Assembly (NCBI GenBank): GCA_015068165.1
Contig: SVKZ01000001.1
Coordinates: 39,437 to 103,436 of the forward strand
Direction: 5' to 3'
Source: Oscillospiraceae bacterium
GTDB lineage: Bacteria > Bacillota > Clostridia > Oscillospirales > Oscillospiraceae
DNA length: 64,000 nt
Below are positions 43,806 to 52,597 of this stretch, piece by piece. The notes beneath the pieces are model-generated. The model had not been told where the DNA came from and made no database searches. It saw only the letters and a list, made by a program, of their open reading frames with translations. Position numbers and translations under genes: made by a program. How positions within the stretch are numbered: the first letter of the stretch is position 1; every line of letters starts with the position of its first letter.

Positions 43806-46181
43806 ATGCTGAAATTGTACGAAAAATCCCTGCATAAGCTGGAACTGGATCAGGTTCTTAGTATGCTTGCCGACTGTGCCGGCAGTCAGGAGGGAAAGGA
43901 AGCCTGCAGAAATTTAATACCGACCTCCGATTTGGAGGACGTAATTGCTTTGCTGGATGAAACCACGGCTGCCTCTGACCTTTGCACACAAAAGGGAAAT
44001 CCGAGCTTCGCCGGCGTTACCAACGTAGCACCGTCCTTAGAACGGGCGCAACGGGGCGGCACACTACATCCGACAGAGCTATTGGCTGTTGCCGGCGTGT
44101 TGCGTTGTACACGTAATGTCAAGAGCTACATTTCCGACGATGAGAAGGATACGGTTCTTGACCCGCTGTTTCGTATGCTCTGCCCCAATAAGTATCTGGA
44201 GGACAAGATATTCGGTGCAATTCTCTCCGAGGATGAGATCGCAGACAATGCCAGTAGCACTCTTGCTGACATCCGCCGCCATATGCGTATCCAGAGCGCA
44301 AAAATTAAGGACACCTTACAAAAGGTGATTTCCTCTCCCGCTTACGCAAAGCTTCTCCGGGAACCAATCATTACCATCCGTCAGGGACGCTATGTTGTAC
44401 CTGTTAAGAGCGAGTGCAAAAACGATGTACCCGGTCTTGTTCACGATGTTTCTTCCACCGGTTCCACCTATTTCATCGAACCGATGTCCGCGGTGAATGC
44501 CAATAACGCGCTTCGGGAGCTGGAACTGCAGGAAAAGAAGGAAATTGAGCGAATTTTAGCGGAATTGAGCGCAGATGTAGCTGCAAAACAGGAGGAAATC
44601 CTGCAAAACTGCAGCTTGCTCATCCGTTTGGATGTCATTTTTGCCAAAGCCCGGCTTGCCTATCGGATGAAGGCCTGGCCTCCTACTATGAATGACCGTG
44701 GCAGGGTAGACCTGCGAAAAGCAAGGCATCCCCTGATTGATCCGAAAGTGGTTGTTCCTATCTCCGTAAATTTGGGCGGTAATTTCGACTCTATGATCAT
44801 TACGGGCCCCAATACCGGCGGTAAAACCGTTACGCTGAAAACCGTAGGTCTGCTTACTCTTATGGCTGAGTGCGGCCTGCACATTCCCGCAGGGGATGGA
44901 AGCGAGCTTTCCACATTTGAGGCGATTCTGGCGGATATTGGCGATGAGCAATCTATTGCACAAAGCTTATCCACTTTCTCCAGCCATATGCGAACCATCG
45001 TAGAGATCGTGAAACATTGTGATGACCGCACGTTGGTTCTGTTTGATGAGCTTGGTGCCGGTACTGACCCGGCTGAGGGTGCGGCCTTGGCGGTTGCACT
45101 CATCGAGTATTGCCGGAAGCTGGGAAGTCAGGTTATGGCCACCACCCACTATGCCGAACTGAAGCTATATGCCATGCGCACAGAGGGCGTTGTAAACGCG
45201 TCTTGCGAATTTAATGTAGAAACGCTCCAGCCCACCTATAAATTGCTTATTGGCATTCCCGGTAAATCCAATGCGTTTGCTATTTCAAGGAGATTGGGAC
45301 TTTCTGAAGATATTCTGAAAGAAGCAAACGATTTGGTGGGACAAAGCGACCGGGATTTTGAGACAGTCCTCGGTCAGCTTGAACAGCAGCGTCAGCAGAT
45401 GGAAAAGGCCAGACTGGAAACCGAGCATCTGCGTCAGGAAACTGCCAATATTAAGGCAAAAAGCGAAGAATACCGCCAACAGCTTGACTGGGAGCGCGAA
45501 AAAGCGCTGGAGCAGGCTCGCCGTGAGGCACAGGCTATTATTGAAGATGCCCGCCGTACTGCCAATGCGGCAACAGAGGAACTCAAGGCACTCAAAAAGC
45601 AAATTACCGAAGGGGATACCGCAAATGTGAATTTGCGCCAAACAGAACTCCGTAAGAGCCTGAATGACGCCGAAAGCCGCATCCGTGCCGGACAAATCGA
45701 AAAAGTCCGCCCAGCGCCCAGCAGAGGGCTTTTGGTGGGCGATACCGTCGAACTCCTCAAGCTTGGCACAAAGGCAAGCGTTATTGCAATCAACAAAGAC
45801 GGCACACTGCAGCTGCAGGCCGGTATCCTGAAAATGACAGCCAAGCAAGACGAAGTGTATTTACTGGAAAATGACAATCCCTACAAACAGAAGACTGCAC
45901 GGCCTGCCCATTCCGGGCGTCAGATGAATGTATCTGCGCCGGCCTCCGAGGTGGATCTGCGGGGTATGGATTCTGTGGAAGCGATTTGTGTTCTTGAGCG
46001 ATATATGGATGAGGCAATGAGAGGAAATGCGCATACTGTACGGATCATCCACGGCAAGGGAACGGGAACACTTCGTACCGCGGTCCACCAAGCACTGAAA
46101 AAGAACAAGTTTGTAAAAACTTTCCGTCTCGGTGTCTACGGTGAGGGCGAGGATGGCGTTACGATCGCAGAATTTCGCTAA
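43806..46181 (+). CDS. mutS2: Endonuclease MutS2
   Basis: 791 residues. MutS-like core and clamp, ATPase with Walker A GPNTGGKTVTLKTVG, the ST motif SLSTFSSHM, Walker B VLFDELGAGTDP and TTHYAELK. A long coiled coil follows (about 510-630), then a KOW-like linker and the C-terminal Smr nuclease domain (EVDLRGMDSVEA, IIHGKGTGTLR). Known MutS2 roles are suppression of homologous recombination and rescue of collided ribosomes. RBS TTAGGAG, 14 nt after recO. Confidence 0.96.
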   Translation: MLKLYEKSLHKLELDQVLSMLADCAGSQEGKEACRNLIPTSDLEDVIALLDETTAASDLCTQKGNPSFAGVTNVAPSLERAQRGGTLHPTELLAVAGVLRCTRNVKSYISDDEKDTVLDPLFRMLCPNKYLEDKIFGAILSEDEIADNASSTLADIRRHMRIQSAKIKDTLQKVISSPAYAKLLREPIITIRQGRYVVPVKSECKNDVPGLVHDVSSTGSTYFIEPMSAVNANNALRELELQEKKEIERILAELSADVAAKQEEILQNCSLLIRLDVIFAKARLAYRMKAWPPTMNDRGRVDLRKARHPLIDPKVVVPISVNLGGNFDSMIITGPNTGGKTVTLKTVGLLTLMAECGLHIPAGDGSELSTFEAILADIGDEQSIAQSLSTFSSHMRTIVEIVKHCDDRTLVLFDELGAGTDPAEGAALAVALIEYCRKLGSQVMATTHYAELKLYAMRTEGVVNASCEFNVETLQPTYKLLIGIPGKSNAFAISRRLGLSEDILKEANDLVGQSDRDFETVLGQLEQQRQQMEKARLETEHLRQETANIKAKSEEYRQQLDWEREKALEQARREAQAIIEDARRTANAATEELKALKKQITEGDTANVNLRQTELRKSLNDAESRIRAGQIEKVRPAPSRGLLVGDTVELLKLGTKASVIAINKDGTLQLQAGILKMTAKQDEVYLLENDNPYKQKTARPAHSGRQMNVSAPASEVDLRGMDSVEAICVLERYMDEAMRGNAHTVRIIHGKGTGTLRTAVHQALKKNKFVKTFRLGVYGEGEDGVTIAEFR

Positions 46182-46197
46182 AATGGGTTGACAATTT

Positions 46198-46225
46198 CCA
46201 GAGATTTGGTATCATATATCTGTGG
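46198..46225 (+). promoter_or_regulatory. Sigma-A promoter of the HPr-like gene
   Basis: TTGACA (46198-46203), 16-nt spacer, TATCAT (46220-46225) with an extended TGG. Confidence 0.7.
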
Positions 46226-46265
46226 ATGAATACGCCCAACTGGGCAGATATGAGGTAATTTTACT

Positions 46266-46526
46266 ATGTACAGTAAAGAAATTATTGTTCACTGCGAGTC
46301 CGGTCTTTATAATAAACAGGCTACCTATTTTGTGCAGAAGGCTAACGATTTCACAAGCAATATTTGGCTTGAGTCTGAAAATCGTAAAATGAATGCCAAA
46401 AGCCTTCTTGGTGTTATGTCATTGAGTGTTGTTACCGGCAGTGTTGTAACGATTTCAGCCGATGGTGCAGATGAAATTCAGGCAGTAGATACGCTGGATG
46501 CGTTGCTGCAGCAGGACATCGCCTGA
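46266..46526 (+). CDS. HPr-family protein lacking the catalytic histidine (Crh-like)
   Basis: 86 residues with the HPr fold. The PTS phosphorylation site His15 is replaced: the usual GIHARPA reads GLYNKQA, with Tyr at position 15. Ser46, the HPr kinase target, is kept in NAKSLLGVMSLSVVTG, and the DEIQAVDTLDALL end is normal. This pattern parallels Bacillus Crh, which has Gln15 and works only as a Ser46-phosphorylated corepressor with CcpA. The gene has its own promoter and a terminator just before uvrC, so it is a single-gene transcript. A regulatory rather than transport role is inferred. Confidence 0.87.
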   Translation: MYSKEIIVHCESGLYNKQATYFVQKANDFTSNIWLESENRKMNAKSLLGVMSLSVVTGSVVTISADGADEIQAVDTLDALLQQDIA

Positions 46527-46539
46527 TACTAACATATTT

Positions 46540-46578
46540 CCGCCCCAATGCCATAAGAAGCATTGAGGCGGATTTTTT
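46540..46578 (+). terminator. Intrinsic terminator between the HPr-like gene and uvrC
   Basis: CCGCCcCAATGC / GCATTGaGGCGG with one mismatch and an 8-nt loop, then ATTTTTT. The T-tract abuts the uvrC ribosome-binding site (GGAG). Confidence 0.85.
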
Positions 46579-46588
46579 GGAGCAAGTT

Positions 46589-48415
46589 ATGGATAATTTT
46601 GAACTTTGCAAAATGAAGGCACTGACTCTGCCACTGCTTCCGGGCGTATATATAATGCGGGATAAACAGGGGCAGGTCATATATGTGGGAAAAGCAAAGA
46701 AGCTAAAGAACCGAGTCAGCCAGTATTTTCAGGACACCGCGTCCCATTCACCCAAAACGCGGATTATGGTCAGCAAGATAGCCGATTTTGATGTGATCAC
46801 AGCAAACTCCGAGTTCGAAGCGCTGGTATTGGAGTGCTCCCTTATCAAGCGACATTTGCCCCGATACAATATTCTGCTGAAGGACGATAAGGGCTATCCA
46901 TACATCCGTTTAGACACAGCAGAGCAATATCCCAGGATAACAATGGCCAGCAGGCCGGAAGAGGATGGTGCCCAGTATTTCGGCCCCTTTGGCAGTCGGG
47001 GCGTTACCAAAGGAATTATAGAAGCGCTGAACACTATGCTTAAGCTTCCGTCCTGCAACAAAAAGTTTCCGCGGGACATTGGAAAGGATCGGCCCTGTCT
47101 GCATTTCCATATGGAACAGTGTGCGGGTTGGTGCCTTCCCGGAAAATCCCGTGAGATGTATTTGGATGCCATTGCACAGGCAAAACTTCTGTTGGAGGGA
47201 AAGTACAAGACGGTTGCAGCAGCCCTGCGTACGCAGATGCTTGCGGCTTCTGATGACCTAAATTTTGAGTTGGCGGCAGTATTACGGGATAAACTGAATG
47301 CAGTAGAACGCTTGGGACAGAAACAGCTTGTAACCGCAGGACAAAACAGAGATACGGACGTAATCGGATATGGTTGTACGGTGGACAAGGCCTGCTTTAC
47401 CGTACTGCATTATATTGGCGGTGATCTGATTCATAAGGAGTATCAGGTGTTCACTGTGCCGGAGGATCCGATTGCAGCGGTTTCCACCCTTGTTGCCCAG
47501 TATTACCTTGACAGGGAGACCTTTCCCAAACGGATTTTGTTACCCTTTCAAATTGGAGACAGCGAGCATATATCCCGGTATATCGGTGAAAAATCCGGCG
47601 AAAATGTGCATATTTCCGTGCCACAACGGGGAGATAACCGCCATCTTGTAGAGCTATCCTGTGAAAATGCCAAAGAGGAAGCACAACGGCTTACCGATAA
47701 AGAGGCCCACCACTTGGGACGTGTGCACCTGCTTGGTAAGAAGCTTGGAATTGAAAACCTTCACCGTATTGAAGCGTTTGATATTTCCAATCTCGGCAAC
47801 AGCGATATTGTTGCCGGTATGGTGGTGTTTGTAGATGGAAAGCCCAGACCGAGTGAATACAAAAAATTCAAAATTCAGGGCATTATCCATGCAGACGATT
47901 ATGAATCCATGTTCCAGGCTGTTACCCGCCGTCTGCTCCGTTATCAGAATGGTGATGAAAGTTTTGCCCAACTACCCGACCTTATGCTAATCGACGGCGG
48001 TGCAACCCATGTGGCCACAGCAAAACGGGCGTTGGATTTCCTTCAAATAGAGATTCCGGTATTCGGAATGGTAAAGGATGACCGACACCGTACACGGGCA
48101 CTGGTTTCCCCATCAGGTGAAGAAATAAGGATAGATAATGAGTCTGTTATCTTCGCGTTTGTAGGTGCAATCCAGGAGGAAACCCACCGGTTTTCTATCA
48201 ATTATCAGAAGAAACTACGCGCCAAACGCCTGCGCTACTCGGAGTTGGATATGATTGCCGGTATTGGCGATGTCCGGAAGCAGCAGCTTCTGCGACATTT
48301 CAAATCCCTCGCCGCTATCAGTGAAGCTTCTGTTGAGGAACTGATGATTGTCTTACCTAAGAATGCCGCATTGGCGGTATATGGCCATTTCCGAAACAAA
48401 GAGGAGGATAAATAA
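46589..48415 (+). CDS. uvrC: Excinuclease ABC subunit UvrC
   Basis: 608 residues from ATG 46589, 6 nt after GGAG. GIY-YIG nuclease (PGVYIMRDKQGQVIYVGKAK), UVR motif (about 200-235), RNase H-like 5' nuclease (IEAFDISNLGNSDIVAGMVV, LMLIDGGATHV) and C-terminal HhH pair (IAGIGDVRKQQLLRHF). Makes both incisions in nucleotide excision repair. Its stop overlaps the rsmD start (TAATG). It seems to depend on read-through of the terminator ahead of it or on a promoter not recognised here. Confidence 0.96.
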   Translation: MDNFELCKMKALTLPLLPGVYIMRDKQGQVIYVGKAKKLKNRVSQYFQDTASHSPKTRIMVSKIADFDVITANSEFEALVLECSLIKRHLPRYNILLKDDKGYPYIRLDTAEQYPRITMASRPEEDGAQYFGPFGSRGVTKGIIEALNTMLKLPSCNKKFPRDIGKDRPCLHFHMEQCAGWCLPGKSREMYLDAIAQAKLLLEGKYKTVAAALRTQMLAASDDLNFELAAVLRDKLNAVERLGQKQLVTAGQNRDTDVIGYGCTVDKACFTVLHYIGGDLIHKEYQVFTVPEDPIAAVSTLVAQYYLDRETFPKRILLPFQIGDSEHISRYIGEKSGENVHISVPQRGDNRHLVELSCENAKEEAQRLTDKEAHHLGRVHLLGKKLGIENLHRIEAFDISNLGNSDIVAGMVVFVDGKPRPSEYKKFKIQGIIHADDYESMFQAVTRRLLRYQNGDESFAQLPDLMLIDGGATHVATAKRALDFLQIEIPVFGMVKDDRHRTRALVSPSGEEIRIDNESVIFAFVGAIQEETHRFSINYQKKLRAKRLRYSELDMIAGIGDVRKQQLLRHFKSLAAISEASVEELMIVLPKNAALAVYGHFRNKEEDK

Positions 48416-48978
48416 TGCGTATTATCAGCGGAACGGCGCGGGGTACTCGCCTCAAAACACCGGAAGGTCAAAATACACGCCCCACTGCGGATCGGGTAAA
48501 AGAGGCGATGTTCAGCATTCTTCAGTTTGACCTGCCCGGGGCTGTTGTTCTGGACCTTTTTGGCGGTACGGGACAGTTGGGAATAGAGGCCGTTAGCCGT
48601 GGCGCAAAACAGGCCGTATTTGTGGACCACAATGAACAGTCCTGCAAGCTGATCCGGGAAAATTTGCGTCTTGCTAAGATGGAAAAGGAAGGGCGTGTAG
48701 TCCGCAGCGATTATCTTGCATTTTTGAAAAATACCAAGGAAAAATTCGATATTATTCTCCTGGATCCGCCTTATGCAGAAGTTTTTTTGGAAAATGCGTT
48801 AAAATTGATAACAGAAATTGACATTTTACAAACTAATGGTATAATAGTTGCAGAATGTCCATTTGGAAAGGCACTGCCGGCAGAATTTTCCGGATATACC
48901 CGATCTAAGGACTATAAGTATGGGAACACAGTTCTTACAATCTACCGTAAAGACACAGTAGGGGAGGCACAGGTGTGA
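48415..48978 (+). CDS. rsmD: 16S rRNA (guanine(966)-N(2))-methyltransferase RsmD
   Basis: 187 residues. N-terminal MRIISGTARGTRLKTPEGQ and TRPTADRVKEAMFSIL, SAM motif I VLDLFGGTGQLGIEAVSRGA, and catalytic motif IV LLDPPY. Methylates 16S rRNA G966. Overlaps coaD by 4 nt, its usual partner in Firmicutes. Confidence 0.95.
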   Translation: MRIISGTARGTRLKTPEGQNTRPTADRVKEAMFSILQFDLPGAVVLDLFGGTGQLGIEAVSRGAKQAVFVDHNEQSCKLIRENLRLAKMEKEGRVVRSDYLAFLKNTKEKFDIILLDPPYAEVFLENALKLITEIDILQTNGIIVAECPFGKALPAEFSGYTRSKDYKYGNTVLTIYRKDTVGEAQV

Positions 48979-49478
48979 AGGTTGCCATCTATCCCGGTAG
49001 CTTTGATCCGATCACAAGCGGCCACTTGAATATTATTCGCCGCGCGGCTAACATTTTCGATAAGCTTATTGTCTGCGTTATGGTCAATTCGGGAAAATAT
49101 CCGCTGTTTACCCAACAAGAGCGAGTGGATATGATCCGCCGCGTCGTTAAGGATCTGCCAAATGTGGAGGTAGATGCCTCAGATGAGCTTCTTGCGGAAT
49201 ATGCCCGTCGGAAGGGAAGCTGCGTGATCGTAAAAGGATTGCGCGCCGGCTCTGATTTTGAAAATGAATTTCAGATGGCTCTGATCAATCATAAAATCAA
49301 CCCTGGATTGGATACAATGTTCCTAACGGCAGAGCACCAGTATATGTACCTGAGCTCCAGTACTGTTAAAGAGCTTGGTAAATACAATGTAGATCTGTCA
49401 GACTTTTTACCAGAGGAAATTATACCTGACTTCAAAAATAGAATTGCTGACGCAACTCAAGGAGGAAATAGAAAATGA
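48975..49478 (+). CDS. coaD: Phosphopantetheine adenylyltransferase
   Basis: 167 residues, GTG start inside the rsmD stop region. Nucleotidyltransferase motif YPGSFDPITSGHLNIIRRA (HxGH-type TSGH), RGLRAGSDFENEF and YLSSSTVKEL are intact. Penultimate step of coenzyme A synthesis. Confidence 0.96.
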   Translation: MKVAIYPGSFDPITSGHLNIIRRAANIFDKLIVCVMVNSGKYPLFTQQERVDMIRRVVKDLPNVEVDASDELLAEYARRKGSCVIVKGLRAGSDFENEFQMALINHKINPGLDTMFLTAEHQYMYLSSSTVKELGKYNVDLSDFLPEEIIPDFKNRIADATQGGNRK

Positions 49479-49981
49479 ACGAACAGAATATTGAAGAGAT
49501 CATCTCCGCGTTATACGATATGGTACAGGATGCCCGCGCGATGCCTTTGGCTGCCGATAAATGCATTCTGGAGCGTGATAAGGTGCTGGATATGCTGGAC
49601 GAGGTGATCGCACAGCTGCCCGTCGAGCTGAAGCAGGCGCGCACTATTGTGGATTCCCGCAACGAACTGATCGGCCAAGCCCGCCGGGAAGCTGAGGCTA
49701 TTATACGCAAGGCGCAGGAAGAGGCTGCAGCCAAAGTTTCCGAGGAGGCTATTTATCTGGAAGCCAAGCGTCAGTGTCAGGAAATGGTTCTGCAGACCCA
49801 GGCCCGTATGGCAGAGGTTCGCAAGGCCAGTAACGATTATATGAACGATGCGCTCCGTCGTACGGAGGAAGCAATCGCCCTTTCCCTTGAAGATGTAAAA
49901 GATACGAGAGCTAAGTTCAACGCATTGATTGAGGCGCAGGAAAAGCGCGTTGCCAGCGATGCTGTTGAGACAGAAGAGTAA
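49475..49981 (+). CDS. Coiled-coil protein of unknown function downstream of coaD
   Basis: 168 residues, ATGA overlap with coaD. Almost wholly alpha-helical and charged, with an Ala/Glu/Arg-rich heptad region (about 75-160: IGQARREAEAIIRKAQEEAA, then RMAEVRKASNDYMNDALRRT) resembling F-type ATPase subunit b or DivIVA-like stalks, but no transmembrane segment. Similar proteins follow coaD in related clostridia (recalled, not checked). Ends at a strong terminator, closing the uvrC-rsmD-coaD operon. Confidence 0.7.
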   Translation: MNEQNIEEIISALYDMVQDARAMPLAADKCILERDKVLDMLDEVIAQLPVELKQARTIVDSRNELIGQARREAEAIIRKAQEEAAAKVSEEAIYLEAKRQCQEMVLQTQARMAEVRKASNDYMNDALRRTEEAIALSLEDVKDTRAKFNALIEAQEKRVASDAVETEE

Positions 49982-49989
49982 AAAGAAAG

Positions 49990-50020
49990 AGCAGCTCAAT
50001 TAGATTTGAGCTGCTTTTTT
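49990..50020 (+). terminator. Intrinsic terminator of the uvrC-coaD operon
   Basis: AGCAGCTCAA / TTGAGCTGCT, 10 bp with a 6-nt loop, then TTTTTT. Confidence 0.9.
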
Positions 50021-50041
50021 GGAAAATTAGGAGGATGAATC

Positions 50042-51736
50042 ATGAATTATTTAGAACGTTATTCTTTTTGGTGCAATGCCGGCTTGCCTGAAAATGTTCA
50101 GGTAATGCTTAAGAATATGAAAAACGATGAAGAAGAGCTGAAAGGGAGTTTCTCTTCTGACCTTCAATTTGGTACTGCCGGTATGCGTGGCATTATGGGT
50201 ATCGGTAGTAACCGGCTGAATGTCTATACCGTTCGCAGAGCGGCGCAGGGCATGGCCGCTTGGCTTTGCAGTACCGACCTGCCGAAAAAGGCAGCTATTG
50301 GCTACGACAGCCGCCATCAGTCCCGAGAGTTTGCGGAGGTTTGCGCCGTTGCCTTTGCCGAGGCCGGGATTACAACATATTTGTATGACCGTCTGGCACC
50401 GACTCCGATGCTGTCTTACGCTGTTCGTGAGCTCGGTTGTGGTTGTGGTATTGTTATCTCCGCAAGCCACAATTCCGGCGAGTATAACGGCGTAAAGTGC
50501 TACGGTCCTGATGGCTGTCAGATGACCGACGGACCTGCCGCTATTGTTACAGAAACCATTGCGAAAATCCCTTATTTTGTCCCGGAAGAGAAGAGCTTCC
50601 AGGCATTTATGAATGACGGTCTGATTCAATACATCGACCAGGGCCTTTGGGAGCGCTACTACGAAACCGTGCTTGCCGAAGCTGTGGAACCGGAATTGAT
50701 TAAAAAATCCGGGCTGAGTGTGGTTTATACACCTCTGTGCGGTACCGGCAACGAGCCTGTCAGGGAAGTGTTGGGCCGTTTAGGCGCAAACGTCGCCATT
50801 GTAGCCTGTCAGGAGAAGCCTGACGGCGATTTTAAGACCTGCGAATATCCAAACCCGGAAACCGACGCTGCACTGAATGAGAGCTATAAGGTGGCTGCCA
50901 ACACCCCCTGTGATGTCATTCTCGGTACGGACCCCGACTGCGACCGTGTTGCGATTGCTGTGCCTTCCGGAGATAGTTTTGTAAAGATCACCGGCAATGA
51001 GCTCGGCTGTCTGCTGCTGGATTATATCTTGAAAGCTCGGAGCGCAAAGGGTGATATTCCGGAGAGCGCAATTACCGTCCGCAGCCTTGTTTCTTCTCCG
51101 CTGGCCGATCGAATCGCTGAGCATTACGGTGTGGAAATGAAGGCGGTTCTTACCGGATTTAAGTATATCGGCGGCGAGATCCTCGCATTGGAAGAAAAGG
51201 GCCAGGAAAAACGCTTTATCTTCGGCTTTGAGGAGAGCTGTGGCTACCTGAAAGGTACCTATGCCCGGGATAAGGATGCCGTTGTTGCCTCTATGCTGGT
51301 GTGTGAATTGGCGGCCTACTGCAAGTTGCAGGGGAAGTCAATCCTCGATGCAATGAACGAGCTGTACCACACCTACGGTTATTATCTTGCCCATGTTACC
51401 AGCGTTGAGCTTGCAGGTGCTGACGCTATGGAGAAAGCCGCAAAGATTATGGCGGATCTGCGCAGCTCCACGCCCGATGCCATTGGTGGACTTATGATTA
51501 CAAAAATCAATGATTACGGCGCACGCACCTCTAAAGATGTAAAAACGGGAGAGACCTTGCCTATTGCATTACCGAAATCCAATGTTTTAGAGCTGATTTT
51601 GGGTGATAAAGGCAGTGTGATTGCCCGACCCTCCGGTACAGAGCCGAAGGTCAAATTCTATTATACCGCAGTCGCATCGGATAAGGATGCAGCCACAAAA
51701 CTGATCACTGCGATGCGAGAGCAAATGGAAGCTTAA
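50042..51736 (+). CDS. Phospho-sugar mutase (phosphoglucomutase/phosphomannomutase family)
   Basis: 564 residues, close to Bacillus PgcA in length. Alpha-D-phosphohexomutase domains I-IV: FGTAGMRGIMGIGSNR, catalytic serine in ISASHNSGEYNG, metal loop DPDCDRVAI, sugar loop FGFEESCGYL and phosphate loop RPSGTEPKVKFY. Interconverts glucose-1- and glucose-6-phosphate, feeding UDP-glucose for envelope polymers. Flanked by terminators, so it is a single transcript; RBS TTAGGAGGA. Confidence 0.93.
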   Translation: MNYLERYSFWCNAGLPENVQVMLKNMKNDEEELKGSFSSDLQFGTAGMRGIMGIGSNRLNVYTVRRAAQGMAAWLCSTDLPKKAAIGYDSRHQSREFAEVCAVAFAEAGITTYLYDRLAPTPMLSYAVRELGCGCGIVISASHNSGEYNGVKCYGPDGCQMTDGPAAIVTETIAKIPYFVPEEKSFQAFMNDGLIQYIDQGLWERYYETVLAEAVEPELIKKSGLSVVYTPLCGTGNEPVREVLGRLGANVAIVACQEKPDGDFKTCEYPNPETDAALNESYKVAANTPCDVILGTDPDCDRVAIAVPSGDSFVKITGNELGCLLLDYILKARSAKGDIPESAITVRSLVSSPLADRIAEHYGVEMKAVLTGFKYIGGEILALEEKGQEKRFIFGFEESCGYLKGTYARDKDAVVASMLVCELAAYCKLQGKSILDAMNELYHTYGYYLAHVTSVELAGADAMEKAAKIMADLRSSTPDAIGGLMITKINDYGARTSKDVKTGETLPIALPKSNVLELILGDKGSVIARPSGTEPKVKFYYTAVASDKDAATKLITAMREQMEA

Positions 51737-51743
51737 ATTTAAG

Positions 51744-51775
51744 TACCCGGGATGAAAAATCCCGGGTATTTTTTT
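51744..51775 (+). terminator. Intrinsic terminator of the phospho-sugar mutase gene
   Basis: TACCCGGGAT / ATCCCGGGTA with a 5-nt loop, followed by T7. Confidence 0.92.
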
Positions 51776-51816
51776 GCCCTGACGGCAATAAAATGAAGCG
51801 AAAGGGGAGATCCACA

Positions 51817-52242
51817 ATGAAAAATGCCAAGCATATTAACAGGGGACATACTTTACAACCTGTATGGGCAATTACGGCTGGCGCGGGCGTATGTGTTGTT
51901 ATTGCCATTCTAATTTCGATTATTTCTGCACTCTTAATCAGTAATGAGAGTCTGGCCCAAAAAGCAGTAAACATTATCTCTGTACTGACACAGATAATAG
52001 CAGCCTTCGTAGGATGCACCGTTGCCATTATCCTTTCCGGACGGATGCCGGCTGTAATAAGTGCAATTACCTGCGGCGTATATTTTCTGATTCTTATCTG
52101 CAGCAATATTCTACTTATGAACGGAGAACTCAGCGGGGTAGGCAAGGGGATCCTGTCTATACTGGGTGGTGGTTTCCTCGCAGTTGGCATCAAGCTCTTG
52201 GGCGGGAAGCGTAAGAAAATCAAAAAACCTCGGTTGCGCTAA
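51817..52242 (+). CDS. TIGR04086 family (DUF3792) membrane protein
   Basis: 141 residues from ATG 51817 with AAGGGGAG 8 nt upstream; ATG 51793 gives eight more residues but has no RBS. Four hydrophobic helices (about 18-42, 50-72, 75-95, 105-125) and a basic C-terminus (GGKRKKIKKPRLR). The pattern of small residues in the helices fits the Firmicute TIGR04086 family. Function unknown. Confidence 0.7.
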   Translation: MKNAKHINRGHTLQPVWAITAGAGVCVVIAILISIISALLISNESLAQKAVNIISVLTQIIAAFVGCTVAIILSGRMPAVISAITCGVYFLILICSNILLMNGELSGVGKGILSILGGGFLAVGIKLLGGKRKKIKKPRLR

Positions 52243-52265
52243 GTTGTGCAATTTACACAACTTAG
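52239..52265 (+). terminator. Hairpin over the stop codon of the TIGR04086 gene
   Basis: Perfect 10-bp CTAAGTTGTG / CACAACTTAG with a 7-nt loop, including the TAA stop. No clear T-tract follows. Confidence 0.45.
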
Positions 52266-52597
52266 TAATTTGCTAAGATTCTCGCGGGAATTTGTGCTTT
52301 TTCACAAAAACAACATATAGTGTTTACGCCTCTGGACAAAACGCTACATTTGCTTTACCGGAAACAAACTTTTGTATTTTGCACCGTCGGTTAACGCGGT
52401 TGACATAACAATGTTTACATAAAAATTGACATAATCCACAAAAATGTTTAGCTACAAGGGTTTCACCTTGCATTTTACTTAAAAATGGTGTATAGTAATC
52501 AGGCATTATGCGGTTTTTTCCTGCAGTCATCCTTATATACACTCCATTATTCATTGTTTGTGGATGAATATACTATGAATGAATGGAATGAATATTT
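52266..52597. other. AT-rich 330-nt intergenic region with repeated TTGACATAA and ATGTTTA motifs
   Basis: No supported gene. TTGACATAA occurs at 52400-52408 and 52426-52434 and ATGTTTA at 52411-52417 and 52444-52450, an arrangement suggestive of regulator binding sites or overlapping promoters. An open frame on the minus strand (52324-52554) has no convincing ribosome-binding site. Confidence 0.4.
52468..52496 (+). promoter_or_regulatory. Sigma-A promoter upstream of the membrane protein/xerD pair
   Basis: TTGCAT (52468-52473), 17-nt spacer, TATAGT (52491-52496). Confidence 0.6.

Noticed and set aside
52324..52554. 76-codon minus-strand frame with a Cys cluster in the xerD upstream region
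   Set aside because: The Cys spacing looked zinc-finger-like, but there is no good ribosome-binding site or promoter, and the frame crosses the repeated TTGACATAA region. Treated as chance.
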